Of a DNA stretch of 24,197 nt, positions 1 to 8,028 are shown in pieces. The position numbers and the translations under genes are program-made. The notes beneath the pieces were generated by a model. That model was not told where the DNA came from and made no database searches. It was given only the letters and a program-made list of their open reading frames with translations. The stretch comes from JBBDRW01 sp040905265 (GTDB lineage Bacteria; Bacteroidota; Rhodothermia; Balneolales; Balneolaceae). The stretch spans positions 1 through 24,197 of the forward strand of contig JBBDRW010000138.1 in NCBI GenBank assembly GCA_040905265.1. The letters are read 5' to 3'. The stretch's first letter is position 1; every line of letters starts with the position of its first letter.

Positions 1-50
<50 letters not shown>

Positions 51-59
51 CTAAGGAAA

Positions 60-93
60 AGGGTCTCTGTTTTTGAATAGGGACCCTTTTTTT
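60..93 (+). terminator. Rho-independent terminator of tRNA-fMet
   Basis: An 8-bp stem with one G-U pair, AGGGTCTC (60-67) against GGGACCCT (80-87), with a 12-nt loop, is followed by a run of T residues to 93. It starts ten bases after the tRNA 3' end, so it ends the tRNA transcript and separates it from the symporter gene. The remaining 94-329 shows no further gene. Confidence 0.85.
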
Positions 94-329
94 ATGTAAC
101 GAAATCAAGAGAGAATGGCTGTTCCAGTTCTCCATTTGATGCTCCCCGTGAAACCCCTTATCTTTCATGAGAATAAACAGATAATGAACACTTGTTTTGG
201 TTGAACGGAAAAAACAGGTTCACTGCGTACAAACTGATAGAAGGCTTGCAAACATTTTGAATCTGCAACGACTTCGAATACTGTTCTACTATTAACCTGA
301 TTTTACAGAGAGACTGACACCCGCCTGAC

Positions 330-1784
330 ATGCATCCGATAGATCTGTCGATCTTTGTCTTTTACATCCTGGCTCTGCTTGCCTTCGGATATTTCTTTTT
401 TCGGAAGAACAGCGGTGGCGATGACTACTATGTCGGCGGCAGAGACATGAACAGTCTGCATATCGGCCTGTCAGTGGTTGCAACGGATGTGGGAGGCGGC
501 TTTTCAATCGGCCTGGGTGGTTTGGGGTTTGTGATGGGGCTCTCCGGCTCCTGGATGCTCTTTACAGGACTGGTGGGCGCCTGGCTGGCGGCTGTGTTTC
601 TGATTCCGAAGGTGAAACAGAACCCTGCTTTTGTCAAAGCGTATACCTTTCCTCAGGTGTTTGAGCACTACTACTCTGCACGAGTGGCACTGGTAGCGGC
701 CATTATTTCTGCTATCGGATACGCCGGATTTACCAGTTCCCAGATACTGGCAGGCGCAAAGCTGGCAAATGGTACCTTCGCCAACCTTGATCTGACAACG
801 GCACTCTTTATTATGGGAATCGTCGCTGTAGTCTATACCGTTCTGGGCGGCCTGAAAGCAGTGATCTATACGGATACCATTCAATGGACGATCCTGATGT
901 TTGGGCTCATCTTTGTTGGCCTGCCCATATCTTATTCTGCCATAGGGGGGCTGGAAGGCATTCAAAATACAGTGGCTCCTGAAATGCTGTCTCTTGCCAA
1001 TATCTCCTGGCAGGATCTTGTCTATTGGGCCGTGACGATCATCCCGATCTGGTTTGTCGGGATGACACTCTATCAGCGTATTTACGCCAGCAGGGATGAG
1101 AAGACGGCAAAGCGGGCCTGGTATCTGGCCGGACTGTTCGAGTGGCCGGTAATGGCGTTTTTAGGTGTACTACTCGGCTTGTTTGCGAGAGTAGCGGCAG
1201 ATCAGGGAATGTTTGACTATCTTGGTGCTGCCAATATCAGCGATACGGATCCGGAAACAGGCCTGCCTATGCTGCTCCGGACCGTCCTGCCGGTTGGTTT
1301 TATGGGACTGATGATGGCATCTTACTTCTCAGCCATTCTCTCCACCGCCGATAGCTGCCTGATGGCCTCTTCCGGAAACGTTATGACCGATATTATTGGC
1401 TATTTTCGGAAAATGGACCATGAGAGCAGCGCCTTTCTGCGTATGTCCCAGTTCGTTACATTACTGATAGGAATCTTTGCGCTTTTATTAGCCTATTCGA
1501 TGGAGAATGTGCTGGATTTAATGCTCTATTCGTATGCGTTTATGGTATCGGGCCTTTTTGTACCGGTGATTGGAGCGCTTTATTGGGCCCGGAGTACCCC
1601 TCAGGCTGCAATGACGGCGATGATTGTGGGGGGATCTGTTACACTCGGCCTTCAACTGTTTGTCGGGAGCGAGCAATTGCCGTATCAGCTGGATCCGAAC
1701 CTGTTTGGAATTACCGCTTCCGCGATCTCGTTTATCATGGTAACGATCATGACGTCGGATCATAAAAGTGAAAGAGAGGTATGA
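330..1784 (+). CDS. Sodium:solute symporter family (SSF) transporter
   Basis: This 484-residue inner-membrane protein is the size of typical SSF/SSS transporters, which couple Na+ entry to uptake of amino acids, sugars or organic acids. It has many hydrophobic segments, beginning with one near residues 5-24. The family signature GGLKAVIYTDTIQ is at 173-185. The motif SAILSTADS at 334-342 matches the segment that supplies the Na2-site serine/threonine in SSF proteins (S338/T339). The chosen ATG has no obvious Shine-Dalgarno sequence, like most genes here. It opens a cluster with an acetyltransferase, two racemases and an M20 amidohydrolase, with only 15 bases before the next gene. The substrate is therefore probably an amino acid, N-acyl amino acid or small peptide. 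That is inference from context; the sequence does not fix it. Confidence 0.9.
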   Translation: MHPIDLSIFVFYILALLAFGYFFFRKNSGGDDYYVGGRDMNSLHIGLSVVATDVGGGFSIGLGGLGFVMGLSGSWMLFTGLVGAWLAAVFLIPKVKQNPAFVKAYTFPQVFEHYYSARVALVAAIISAIGYAGFTSSQILAGAKLANGTFANLDLTTALFIMGIVAVVYTVLGGLKAVIYTDTIQWTILMFGLIFVGLPISYSAIGGLEGIQNTVAPEMLSLANISWQDLVYWAVTIIPIWFVGMTLYQRIYASRDEKTAKRAWYLAGLFEWPVMAFLGVLLGLFARVAADQGMFDYLGAANISDTDPETGLPMLLRTVLPVGFMGLMMASYFSAILSTADSCLMASSGNVMTDIIGYFRKMDHESSAFLRMSQFVTLLIGIFALLLAYSMENVLDLMLYSYAFMVSGLFVPVIGALYWARSTPQAAMTAMIVGGSVTLGLQLFVGSEQLPYQLDPNLFGITASAISFIMVTIMTSDHKSEREV

Positions 1785-1799
1785 ACATCCCTTTAAGAT

Positions 1800-2246
1800 A
1801 TGGAAACTACAATCGATAAGATCCTACATGACAAGAAGAACCCGACTCCCTTTTCCAGGGATGATATCGCCGGGTTTTTGTATGAACACCTTGACGAGTT
1901 CGGGGATGAAAAGGGTGCGATCCTGAAGTGCATCGCCTATGCGTATGGCGATAACCCGGGCCAGGACGGGTTTATACTGGTCGCTCACCGGGATGGAGAG
2001 ATTCTGGGTGTTGTTATTGTCAACGATACCAATATGTCGGGGTATATACCTGAACATATCCTTGTCTACATTGCTGTTCATGGGAAAACCCGCGGCCAGG
2101 GTGTGGGCAAAGCGTTGATGGAGCGGACCATCTCTGAGACGGATGGGGATATCGCCCTTCATGTGGAGGCTGATAATCCTGCGAAATTTCTTTATGAAAA
2201 ATTCGGTTTTACCAATAAATATCTGGAAATGCGCCTGAAGAAATAA
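1800..2246 (+). CDS. GNAT family N-acetyltransferase
   Basis: This 148-residue protein is a single GNAT domain, which transfers an acetyl group from acetyl-CoA to an amine. Motif A is visible as KTRGQGVGKALM, with the CoA pyrophosphate-binding R-x-x-G-x-G pattern at R98 to G103. It is followed by the beta5/alpha4 signature HVEADNPAKFLYEKFGF (121-137) usual in small GNATs. The substrate cannot be read from sequence. It sits between a symporter and an ornithine/alanine racemase-like enzyme, with one base separating it from the latter, so translation is probably coupled. Context suggests an amino acid or D-amino acid as acceptor, with the M20 hydrolase two genes on as a possible deacetylating partner. 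This is inference; housekeeping or protein acetylation cannot be excluded. Confidence 0.85.
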   Translation: METTIDKILHDKKNPTPFSRDDIAGFLYEHLDEFGDEKGAILKCIAYAYGDNPGQDGFILVAHRDGEILGVVIVNDTNMSGYIPEHILVYIAVHGKTRGQGVGKALMERTISETDGDIALHVEADNPAKFLYEKFGFTNKYLEMRLKK

Positions 2247-2247
2247 C

Positions 2248-3345
2248 ATGGCATATCTGAAAATCTTTCGAGATCAGCTGCAGCACAACTACCGGTATCT
2301 GGACGAGCTGTTCAAAGAGTATGATATCAAGTGGGGGATTACGACCAAGTTGTTATGCGGCAACAAGGATTACCTGAAAGAGGTGATCAATTTGGGGATC
2401 AAGGAGGTACATGACTCCAGGATCAGTAACCTTCAGAAGATCAAGGAAATTGACCCGGAAACCATGACGGTCTACATCAAACCGCCTCCCAAAGATACCA
2501 TTCCGGATGTTGTCCGCTATGCGGATGCAAGCCTGAATACGGAACTGACGACGATGCACGCCCTTTCAGAAGAGGCCGTCCGGCAGGAGACGATTCACAA
2601 GGTGATCATCATGATCGAGATGGGAGACCTGCGGGAAGGGGTAATGAGGGAGGACCTGCTCGATTTTTACGAAGAGGTATTTGACCTTCCGGGTATAGAG
2701 GTGATCGGACTTGGAACCAATCTGAACTGTCTTCATGGTGTGTTGCCGGATGAGGACAAGCTGATTCAGCTCGCCCTCTATAAACAGATTATCGAGTTGC
2801 GTTTTGAAAAGACGATTCCGCTTGTATCCGGCGGGACGACCGTTACCATTCCGCTGCTGCTCCGAAAGCAGCTTCCTGCCGGCATCAACCATTTCCGGGT
2901 TGGTGAGGCACTTTTTTTCGGCAATGATCTCTATTCCGGCGGGACGATCGAAGGGATGAGCGACCGGGTACTGGAGCTGAATGCACATATTATTGAGATT
3001 TCGGAGAAACCGGTGGTTCCGACCGGTGACCTGGGGGTAAATCCACAGGGAAAAACGGCCAAGGTGGATAAGGAGGATATCGGCCGGACTGCCTATCGTG
3101 CCATCCTTGATATCGGGTTTCTCGATGTGCAACCGGATTACCTGATTCCTGCAGATCCGGATATTACCATCACGGATGCCAGTTCGGACATGTTGATTCT
3201 GGATGTCGGGGATAACCCGAGAAACTACAAGGTTGGTGATATCGTGCGGTTTAAACTGAAATATATGGGGGCTCTCAGCCTGATGAGTTCCGACTATATT
3301 GACAAAGAGGTGGCGGAAAGCGAATCTGTGCCTGAGGAGGAGTAG
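2248..3345 (+). CDS. Alanine/ornithine racemase family PLP enzyme (Orr/YhfX-like)
   Basis: This 365-residue protein has an alanine-racemase-type N-terminal barrel and matches the PLP-dependent family that includes clostridial ornithine racemase and YhfX. The likely Schiff-base lysine is K34 in WGITTKLLCGN. The phosphate-binding loop SGGTT is at 194-198 and the conserved HFRVGEALFFG follows at 215-225. It is distinct from the canonical alanine racemase three genes' length downstream, so two different racemases are encoded together. It starts one base after the GNAT stop. Its stop codon TAG (3343-3345) overlaps the first unit of a heptanucleotide repeat array that runs into the M20 start. Racemisation of ornithine, alanine or a related basic amino acid is the family expectation; the actual substrate is unknown. 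Confidence 0.85.
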   Translation: MAYLKIFRDQLQHNYRYLDELFKEYDIKWGITTKLLCGNKDYLKEVINLGIKEVHDSRISNLQKIKEIDPETMTVYIKPPPKDTIPDVVRYADASLNTELTTMHALSEEAVRQETIHKVIIMIEMGDLREGVMREDLLDFYEEVFDLPGIEVIGLGTNLNCLHGVLPDEDKLIQLALYKQIIELRFEKTIPLVSGGTTVTIPLLLRKQLPAGINHFRVGEALFFGNDLYSGGTIEGMSDRVLELNAHIIEISEKPVVPTGDLGVNPQGKTAKVDKEDIGRTAYRAILDIGFLDVQPDYLIPADPDITITDASSDMLILDVGDNPRNYKVGDIVRFKLKYMGALSLMSSDYIDKEVAESESVPEEE

Positions 3346-3392
3346 GTAATAGGTGACAGAATTGAGGGAATAGGTGATAGTGAAAAGTGATG
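3344..3392 (+). repeat. Degenerate heptanucleotide array (AGGTGAT)x7 between racemase and M20 genes
   Basis: Seven consecutive 7-nt units fill the gap between two genes of the operon. Exact AGGTGAT occurs at 3372-3378; close variants are AGGTAAT (3344), AGGTGAC (3351), AGGGAAT (3365) and AGTGATG (3386), and two units (3358, 3379) are more degenerate. The racemase stop TAG contributes the first two bases, and the last unit contains both candidate M20 starts, GTG at 3387 and ATG at 3390. The unit is complementary to the AUCACCU part of the conserved 16S rRNA 3' tail, so the array is a run of Shine-Dalgarno-like sequences. Two similar arrays occur elsewhere in the window (12734-12824 and 19033-19050). 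Confidence 0.8.
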
Positions 3393-4538
3393 AATTCTTC
3401 TGATACAGACGATTTGCAAAATCTCCGACGACGGCTGCACCGCTACCCAGAGCTGTCGGGAGATGAGTCTCAAACGTCGGCAACCATTCTGTCCGAATTG
3501 GAAAAAACAGACCCGGAGAAGATCTTGAAAGGGGTTGGGGGGAACGGCCTGATTGCTATGTACGGTACGGACAGAGATGGCCCTCAGATCCTGTTCCGGA
3601 GTGAACTCGATGCCCTGCCGATACGTGAAGAGGGAGAGGAGAGAGAATACCGTTCTGAAACAGAGGGCGTTTCACATGCATGTGGGCACGATGGCCATAT
3701 GGCCGCTATGATCGGAATTTCCCGATATCTGGCTGAGCATCCGCCGGAGAGGGGGAGGGTAATGCTCCTGTTTCAACCCTCTGAAGAGACGGGTGAGGGG
3801 GCAGAGCAGATGCTGAATGACCCTGCATTCCAGGAGATTCGGCCAGACCGGTGTTATGCATTTCACAATTTGCCCGGTTTCAGGGAGGGAGTCGTCTATA
3901 TCCGGGAAGGGGCATTTGCTTGCGCATCCAGAGGTATCGTGTGCAGACTGTCCGGAGTCTCCAGCCATGCGGCGTATCCGAAACAGGGGCGGAATCCTGC
4001 TCATGCGGTGGCCGGCCTGTTGCCTTTTGTAGCTGAATTGGGAGTTGGGGATCTGTCCTCGGAAGAGTATTCGGTTGCAACCGTCACATTTATCAGACTC
4101 GGGGAGAAAGCGTTCGGGATTACTCCCGGGAAGTCGGAAGTCGGGATTACGTTGCGTGCCGTGTCTGATGAAAAGATTGCTGACATGGAGCAAAAGGTGA
4201 GGAAAAAGGTTGAAGAGTTGGCAGCGAAGTATGATCTTGACGTTGGGTTCACCCATCATGAACCGTTTGCGGCGACTGTCAACAGCCCGAACTGTGTTCA
4301 GGTTGTGGAGAACGCAGCATCCGGGGCCGGCCTGACGCTGGAGACGCTGGATCATCCTTTCCCATGGTCAGAGGATTTTGGCCACTTTGGCCGGGAAGCT
4401 GAAATTGCTTTGATCGGTATCGGGGCGGGCGAATCGCAACCGCATCTTCACGCAGAACAGTATGATTTTAATGACCGGATTCTCACACCGGCAGTGACGT
4501 TATTTATTCAAATTCTGAGAACAGAATGGCAGATGTAA
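3387..4538 (+). CDS. M20 family metallopeptidase / N-acyl amino acid amidohydrolase
   Basis: This 383-residue protein is of usual length for M20D amidohydrolases (hippurate hydrolase, IAA-amino acid hydrolase, N-acyl-L-amino acid amidohydrolase), which cleave N-acyl amino acids with a binuclear metal centre. The metal-site motif HACGHDGH is at 97-104 (ligands C99 and H101). The glutamate pair of PSEETGEGAE (E133, E134), H160 in AFHNLPG and H355 in PHLHAEQYDFND complete the site. The dimerisation lid domain is roughly 180-295. Start choice is ambiguous: GTG at 3387 or ATG at 3390, both inside the last heptad repeat. The 3' end overlaps the alanine racemase start by 13 bases. In this cluster the likely substrate is an N-acyl (for example N-acetyl) amino acid; that is inference. 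Confidence 0.9.
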   Translation: MMNSSDTDDLQNLRRRLHRYPELSGDESQTSATILSELEKTDPEKILKGVGGNGLIAMYGTDRDGPQILFRSELDALPIREEGEEREYRSETEGVSHACGHDGHMAAMIGISRYLAEHPPERGRVMLLFQPSEETGEGAEQMLNDPAFQEIRPDRCYAFHNLPGFREGVVYIREGAFACASRGIVCRLSGVSSHAAYPKQGRNPAHAVAGLLPFVAELGVGDLSSEEYSVATVTFIRLGEKAFGITPGKSEVGITLRAVSDEKIADMEQKVRKKVEELAAKYDLDVGFTHHEPFAATVNSPNCVQVVENAASGAGLTLETLDHPFPWSEDFGHFGREAEIALIGIGAGESQPHLHAEQYDFNDRILTPAVTLFIQILRTEWQM

Positions 4539-5704
4539 CAGACCTCCCTCTCTACTCTTCACGTCTCGAACTCTCCAGAGATGCGCTTCAAAACAACATT
4601 CAATTTCTAAGAACGCGCGCCGGAAAAGGGGTGACCTTCTCTTCTGTGATTAAAGGGAATGCCTATGGCCACGGGATCGCTACGTTTCTCCCGATGGCAG
4701 AGGAGTGTGGTGTCTCCCATTTTTCAGTGTTCAGTTCGGAAGAGGCGGTTGCAGCTCTGGAGGCAAAGTTGAACCCGGAGACCCGGATCATGATTATGGG
4801 GATGGTGGACGATGCCGCCCTGGGTTGGGCAATTGAACATGAGGTCTCCTTCTACATCTTCGATATGGGCCGGCTTCTGGCAGCCCGGAATGCTGCTGAG
4901 AGAGCAGGAAAACCGGCAAGGATTCACATTCAGCTTGAAACCGGGATGCACCGGCTCGGATTTCTGGAGAGTGAGTATGAGGAGCTGATTCGATTCCTGA
5001 AAGAGAATCATGGGTCAATAGTGGTAGAGGGGGTTTGCACCCATTTTGCGGGGGCAGAGAGTGTGGCGAACTACGTCCGGATCAGGAGCCAGCAGAAACG
5101 GTTTCGTAAGGGTGTAAAAGCTTTTCAGAAGGTATTTCCGGAAATTCCTTATATCCATGCTGCCAGCTCGGCAGCTCTGCTGGCCTATCCGGATCATCTA
5201 TACTCTATGGTTCGGGTCGGAATTGCACAATATGGATTCTGGCCAAGCCGGGAGGTCTATATGTTGCTGCAAAAGGAGAATGATCTGAAGGTAAAGGATC
5301 CCCTTAAGCGGGTGATCCGCTGGAGCAGCAAGATTATGAGCCTGAAGAGTGTCGGTGAGGGGGAGTTTGTCGGGTATGGAACAATGTATATGACTACCCG
5401 CAGAGAGACGATTGCCACTGTTCCGATCGGGTATTCGCACGGTTTTGGCCGCAACCTTACGAATATGGGGTATGTACTGGTCCGCGGCCTCCGGGCGCCG
5501 GTTGTCGGCCTGGTGAATATGAACATGCTGACGATCGATGTGACGGATATCCCCGGAGTTTCGAGAGGGGATGAGGTTGTGATTATCGGCAGGCAGGAGG
5601 AGGGAGAGATTACCGTCGCATCGTTTGGTGAGATGAGTAACAATCTCAACTACGAAGTATTGACCCGCTTGCCGGAAGGGCTGCCCCGGAGTGTAGTGGA
5701 GTGA
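4526..5704 (+). CDS. alr: Alanine racemase
   Basis: This 392-residue protein has the family's usual length and converts L-alanine to D-alanine with PLP. The PLP lysine is K43 in SVIKGNAYGHG. R143 in GMHRLGF and the catalytic tyrosine Y284 in FVGYGTMY correspond to the active-site arginine and tyrosine of the family, and IGYSHGFGR (301-309) matches the conserved GYADG region. One oddity is that the usual Met-Asp at the active-site edge reads Met-Asn (M332-N333 in VNMNMLTID), which could affect substrate range. It overlaps the upstream M20 gene by 13 bases, so it belongs to that operon. It may supply D-Ala for peptidoglycan or, given its neighbours, act in a dedicated amino acid racemisation pathway. 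Confidence 0.9.
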   Translation: MADVTDLPLYSSRLELSRDALQNNIQFLRTRAGKGVTFSSVIKGNAYGHGIATFLPMAEECGVSHFSVFSSEEAVAALEAKLNPETRIMIMGMVDDAALGWAIEHEVSFYIFDMGRLLAARNAAERAGKPARIHIQLETGMHRLGFLESEYEELIRFLKENHGSIVVEGVCTHFAGAESVANYVRIRSQQKRFRKGVKAFQKVFPEIPYIHAASSAALLAYPDHLYSMVRVGIAQYGFWPSREVYMLLQKENDLKVKDPLKRVIRWSSKIMSLKSVGEGEFVGYGTMYMTTRRETIATVPIGYSHGFGRNLTNMGYVLVRGLRAPVVGLVNMNMLTIDVTDIPGVSRGDEVVIIGRQEEGEITVASFGEMSNNLNYEVLTRLPEGLPRSVVE

Positions 5705-5743
5705 CGCTTCACTTGTGAACCGCCCCCCATGCTCCTGTGAGGC

Positions 5744-5759
5744 TCCGCAAGCTGGCGGA
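5744..5759. repeat. REP-like palindrome, copy 1
   Basis: TCCGCAAGCTGGCGGA forms a short imperfect hairpin (TCCGC/GCGGA) in the 139-base spacer between alr and the glycosyltransferase. A 16-mer with 14 identical positions lies at 23610-23625, also intergenic. The same spacer holds two other small palindromes, TTCACTTGTGAA (5708-5719) and AGAGGTTCACCTCT (5793-5806). No T run follows any of them, so none is a convincing terminator. Confidence 0.5.
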
Positions 5760-5843
5760 ATCTATTCCTATATCGTATGGTTGCCGGATTCCAGAGGTTC
5801 ACCTCTCGCATTTTCTAAAAAACGGGCTATATTCACCTGACAG

Positions 5844-6932
5844 ATGAAGAGCCTCCTGATCCCATATGATATCAACACTACCGGACTGCGGAATCCCTAC
5901 CTGTTCCAGCTTCTTCGTGCTCTGGAGTTCCAGCCCGAACCCCTGCAGATTCAGCACGGGTTCGGCTGGCTGAAGGAGGAGAGGGGTAAGTATGATGTGA
6001 TCCACCTCCACTGGCCGGAGGAGCTGGTGAATTCGATGATACCCGGTTCGTTTTCAGAAGAGGGCCTTACAGAGGGGCAGATAGAGTCTCTGTTGAACCT
6101 GTTGTTGCGTTGGAAAGAGAGAGGATCGGCACTGGTTCTTACAGTGCACAACGAACAGCCACACAAGAACCACAGCGCGATGAGCCGGGAACTCTATCGC
6201 CGAATCTTCGGCCTGGCCGACCTCTTTATCCACATGGGAGAGGAGTCAGTGAATAGAGTTGCAGCGCTCTTTCCTGAAGAGAGTGCCGGCAAACCGTATC
6301 ACATCATCCCTCACGGGGATTATTCGATTTTTCCGGACACTATCTCCCGGGCGGCTGCGCGAGAACAGCTCCGGATTCATCCCGATCAGCCGGTGATGCT
6401 CACCTTCGGGGCGATCCGCTCCTCAGAGGAGCTGGACCTTGGGATCGATGCCTTCAAAAAAGGATCTCCGGAAGATTCTCTCTACCTGATTGCAGGTAAA
6501 ATCCCCTATCCGTACCGGTCGGACTGGCGCCATTTTACCTCACGCCGAAAACTTTTTCTGAACCGGGGGCGTGTCCGGACTGTCGAAGCGGTCATTCCGC
6601 CAGAGGAGGTTCAGCTCTATCTGAACGCTTCTGACCTGCTCTTTATCCCCCGGTTCCGGGCGTTGAATTCGGGGAATGTCGCTCTCGGGTTTACGTTTGG
6701 AAAGGTGGTTGCGGGCCCGGAGTATGGAGTGATTGGCGAAATGCTTCAACATAGACAGAACCCTGTTTTTAACCCGGATGACCCGGCCAGTGTTGCTGCT
6801 GCGGTTCGGGAGGGGTTTCGGCTTGCAGGGATGAATCGGGGAGAGGAGAATCGAAGCTGGTGCCGTGAATACCTGGGCTGGGAGAGGCTTGCAAGCCTCT
6901 ATATGGATGCGTACAGGGAGGCAGGGTCATGA
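5844..6932 (+). CDS. Glycosyltransferase (GT-B fold, GT4-like)
   Basis: This 362-residue protein looks like a retaining GT-B glycosyltransferase acting at the cytoplasmic face of the membrane in glycan or exopolysaccharide assembly. The N-terminal half has DVIHLHWPEE (51-60) and LTVHNEQPHKNH (99-110), both common in GT4-like sugar transferases. It then has IIPHGDYSIF (154-163), and a nucleotide-sugar-binding half with LTFGAIRSSEELDLGIDAF and SDLLFIPRFRALNSGNVALGFTFGKVV (263-289), the position of the E-x7-E/donor loop. The strict E-x7-E pair is not conserved, since residues around N279 and G297 replace it. It overlaps the next gene by 4 bases (ATGA), so the two are translationally coupled. Donor and acceptor sugars are unknown. 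Confidence 0.8.
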   Translation: MKSLLIPYDINTTGLRNPYLFQLLRALEFQPEPLQIQHGFGWLKEERGKYDVIHLHWPEELVNSMIPGSFSEEGLTEGQIESLLNLLLRWKERGSALVLTVHNEQPHKNHSAMSRELYRRIFGLADLFIHMGEESVNRVAALFPEESAGKPYHIIPHGDYSIFPDTISRAAAREQLRIHPDQPVMLTFGAIRSSEELDLGIDAFKKGSPEDSLYLIAGKIPYPYRSDWRHFTSRRKLFLNRGRVRTVEAVIPPEEVQLYLNASDLLFIPRFRALNSGNVALGFTFGKVVAGPEYGVIGEMLQHRQNPVFNPDDPASVAAAVREGFRLAGMNRGEENRSWCREYLGWERLASLYMDAYREAGS

Positions 6933-8008
6933 ATACGCTTAATGAACTCATAGTGGATAGCTGCCACGCAGGCCTGGTGCTTCAGAATAGAGATACCGGG
7001 GCGATGCCTGCAGGCCACAACGGCCCCTATTTTGACTCTGAAACCCCGGTCCGGAATACGTCTCACTGGGTTTTGACTTTTTTGAAGGGGCATGAGATTT
7101 CGGGAGAAGAACGGCTTCTTGCTGCCGCCGGACGCGCGATCGACTACCTCTGCAGTCCGGAGGCGAGGCCGATGGGGCATGCGTTTCACCATCGCCTGAA
7201 TCCGGAAAAGGACAGTTGTAACGGATTGATCGGCCAGGCCTGGAGTTGTGAAGCACTGATCTATGCAGGGGAGTACCTGAACCGGCGGGATGTAATTGAA
7301 CTGGCGGAAGAGGTTTTTTTGATGCACCCGTTTGATGAAGAGTCGGGGCTCTGGCGACGTCTGGCGGTAGACGGGATGTATCTACCGTTTGACCCGACCT
7401 TTAACCATCAGCTCTGGTTCGGTGCGATCGGTGCCCAGATGAGCAACTACAGCCGGGTGGTAAAACAGAGGACAGACTGCTTTATGGAGAAACTCTCCCG
7501 GCATCTGAGGACCTACCGGTCCGGCCTGATCTATCATCCGCTGCTCTTCCGCTCCGGATGGAAAGAGAGGGCAAAAGATTTGAAACGGATGTTGACAGAG
7601 AGGTCGTCCCAGCGCCGGCGGCTGGCGGAAAAAGCAGTTGGTTACCATCTGTTTAATCTCTACGCCTTCGGGCTTTTGAAAGAGGTCTACCCGGATCACC
7701 GGTTCTGGAGGGAGCAATCCTTTGTGAAGGCTCTGAAATTTGCCTCAAAGCCCGGTTTCCATGCTGCACTGGAGACGAACAGTTACGGCTTCCCCTACAA
7801 TCCACCCGGATTTGAGATGGCGATGGCGATGGACCGTTTCGGTTTTGGGGATGAAGAGCAGCAATCCCGCTGGGTTTCGAGACAGATCGAGCAGTGTTGG
7901 GATCCTGAATCCGGTTTGATGAACCGTATGGGGGAGGACCCCGTGACACAGGCAGCCCGGCTTTATGAAGCGGTACGGCTTCAAAATGTGAGCCTTTCCC
8001 CAACCTGA
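6929..8008 (+). CDS. AglQ-like (alpha/alpha)-barrel glycan-cluster protein
   Basis: This 359-residue soluble protein without signal peptide is rich in aromatic and helical repeats, as in six-hairpin glycosidase folds. The N-terminal block MPAGHNGPYFDSETPVRNTS (about 26-45), followed by SHWVLTFLKGHE and NGLIGQAWSCEALIYAGEYL, resembles the AglQ-like proteins found in archaeal and bacterial glycosylation clusters. In those clusters such proteins sit next to glycosyltransferases, and their chemistry is not firmly settled. Overlap with the glycosyltransferase stop (ATGA at 6929-6932) implies a joint product or complex. I recognise the family by pattern only; it could instead be a glycoside hydrolase or uronic acid epimerase. 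The downstream methyltransferase follows after 20 bases. Confidence 0.55.
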   Translation: MNTLNELIVDSCHAGLVLQNRDTGAMPAGHNGPYFDSETPVRNTSHWVLTFLKGHEISGEERLLAAAGRAIDYLCSPEARPMGHAFHHRLNPEKDSCNGLIGQAWSCEALIYAGEYLNRRDVIELAEEVFLMHPFDEESGLWRRLAVDGMYLPFDPTFNHQLWFGAIGAQMSNYSRVVKQRTDCFMEKLSRHLRTYRSGLIYHPLLFRSGWKERAKDLKRMLTERSSQRRRLAEKAVGYHLFNLYAFGLLKEVYPDHRFWREQSFVKALKFASKPGFHAALETNSYGFPYNPPGFEMAMAMDRFGFGDEEQQSRWVSRQIEQCWDPESGLMNRMGEDPVTQAARLYEAVRLQNVSLSPT

Positions 8009-8028
8009 AAGAATGAAAAACGTACGCT

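Noticed and set aside
240..254. AGAAGGCTTGCAAAC as another copy of the MITE end
   Set aside because: It needs an insertion and a deletion to align with AGGAGGCTTTGCAA and lacks a partner arm. The resemblance is too weak.
3344..3392. Heptad arrays as a CRISPR array
   Set aside because: Units are 7 bp, contiguous and degenerate, without spacers, and no cas genes are present.
2566..3483. 305-codon - strand frame over the racemase gene
   Set aside because: It is a shadow of the racemase, whose PLP lysine and phosphate-loop motifs are intact. The antisense product has no recognisable domain.
5793..5806. AGAGGTTCACCTCT as a terminator upstream of the glycosyltransferase
   Set aside because: The loop is only two bases if fully paired, and only a short TTTT follows after a gap, so it is not a convincing intrinsic terminator.
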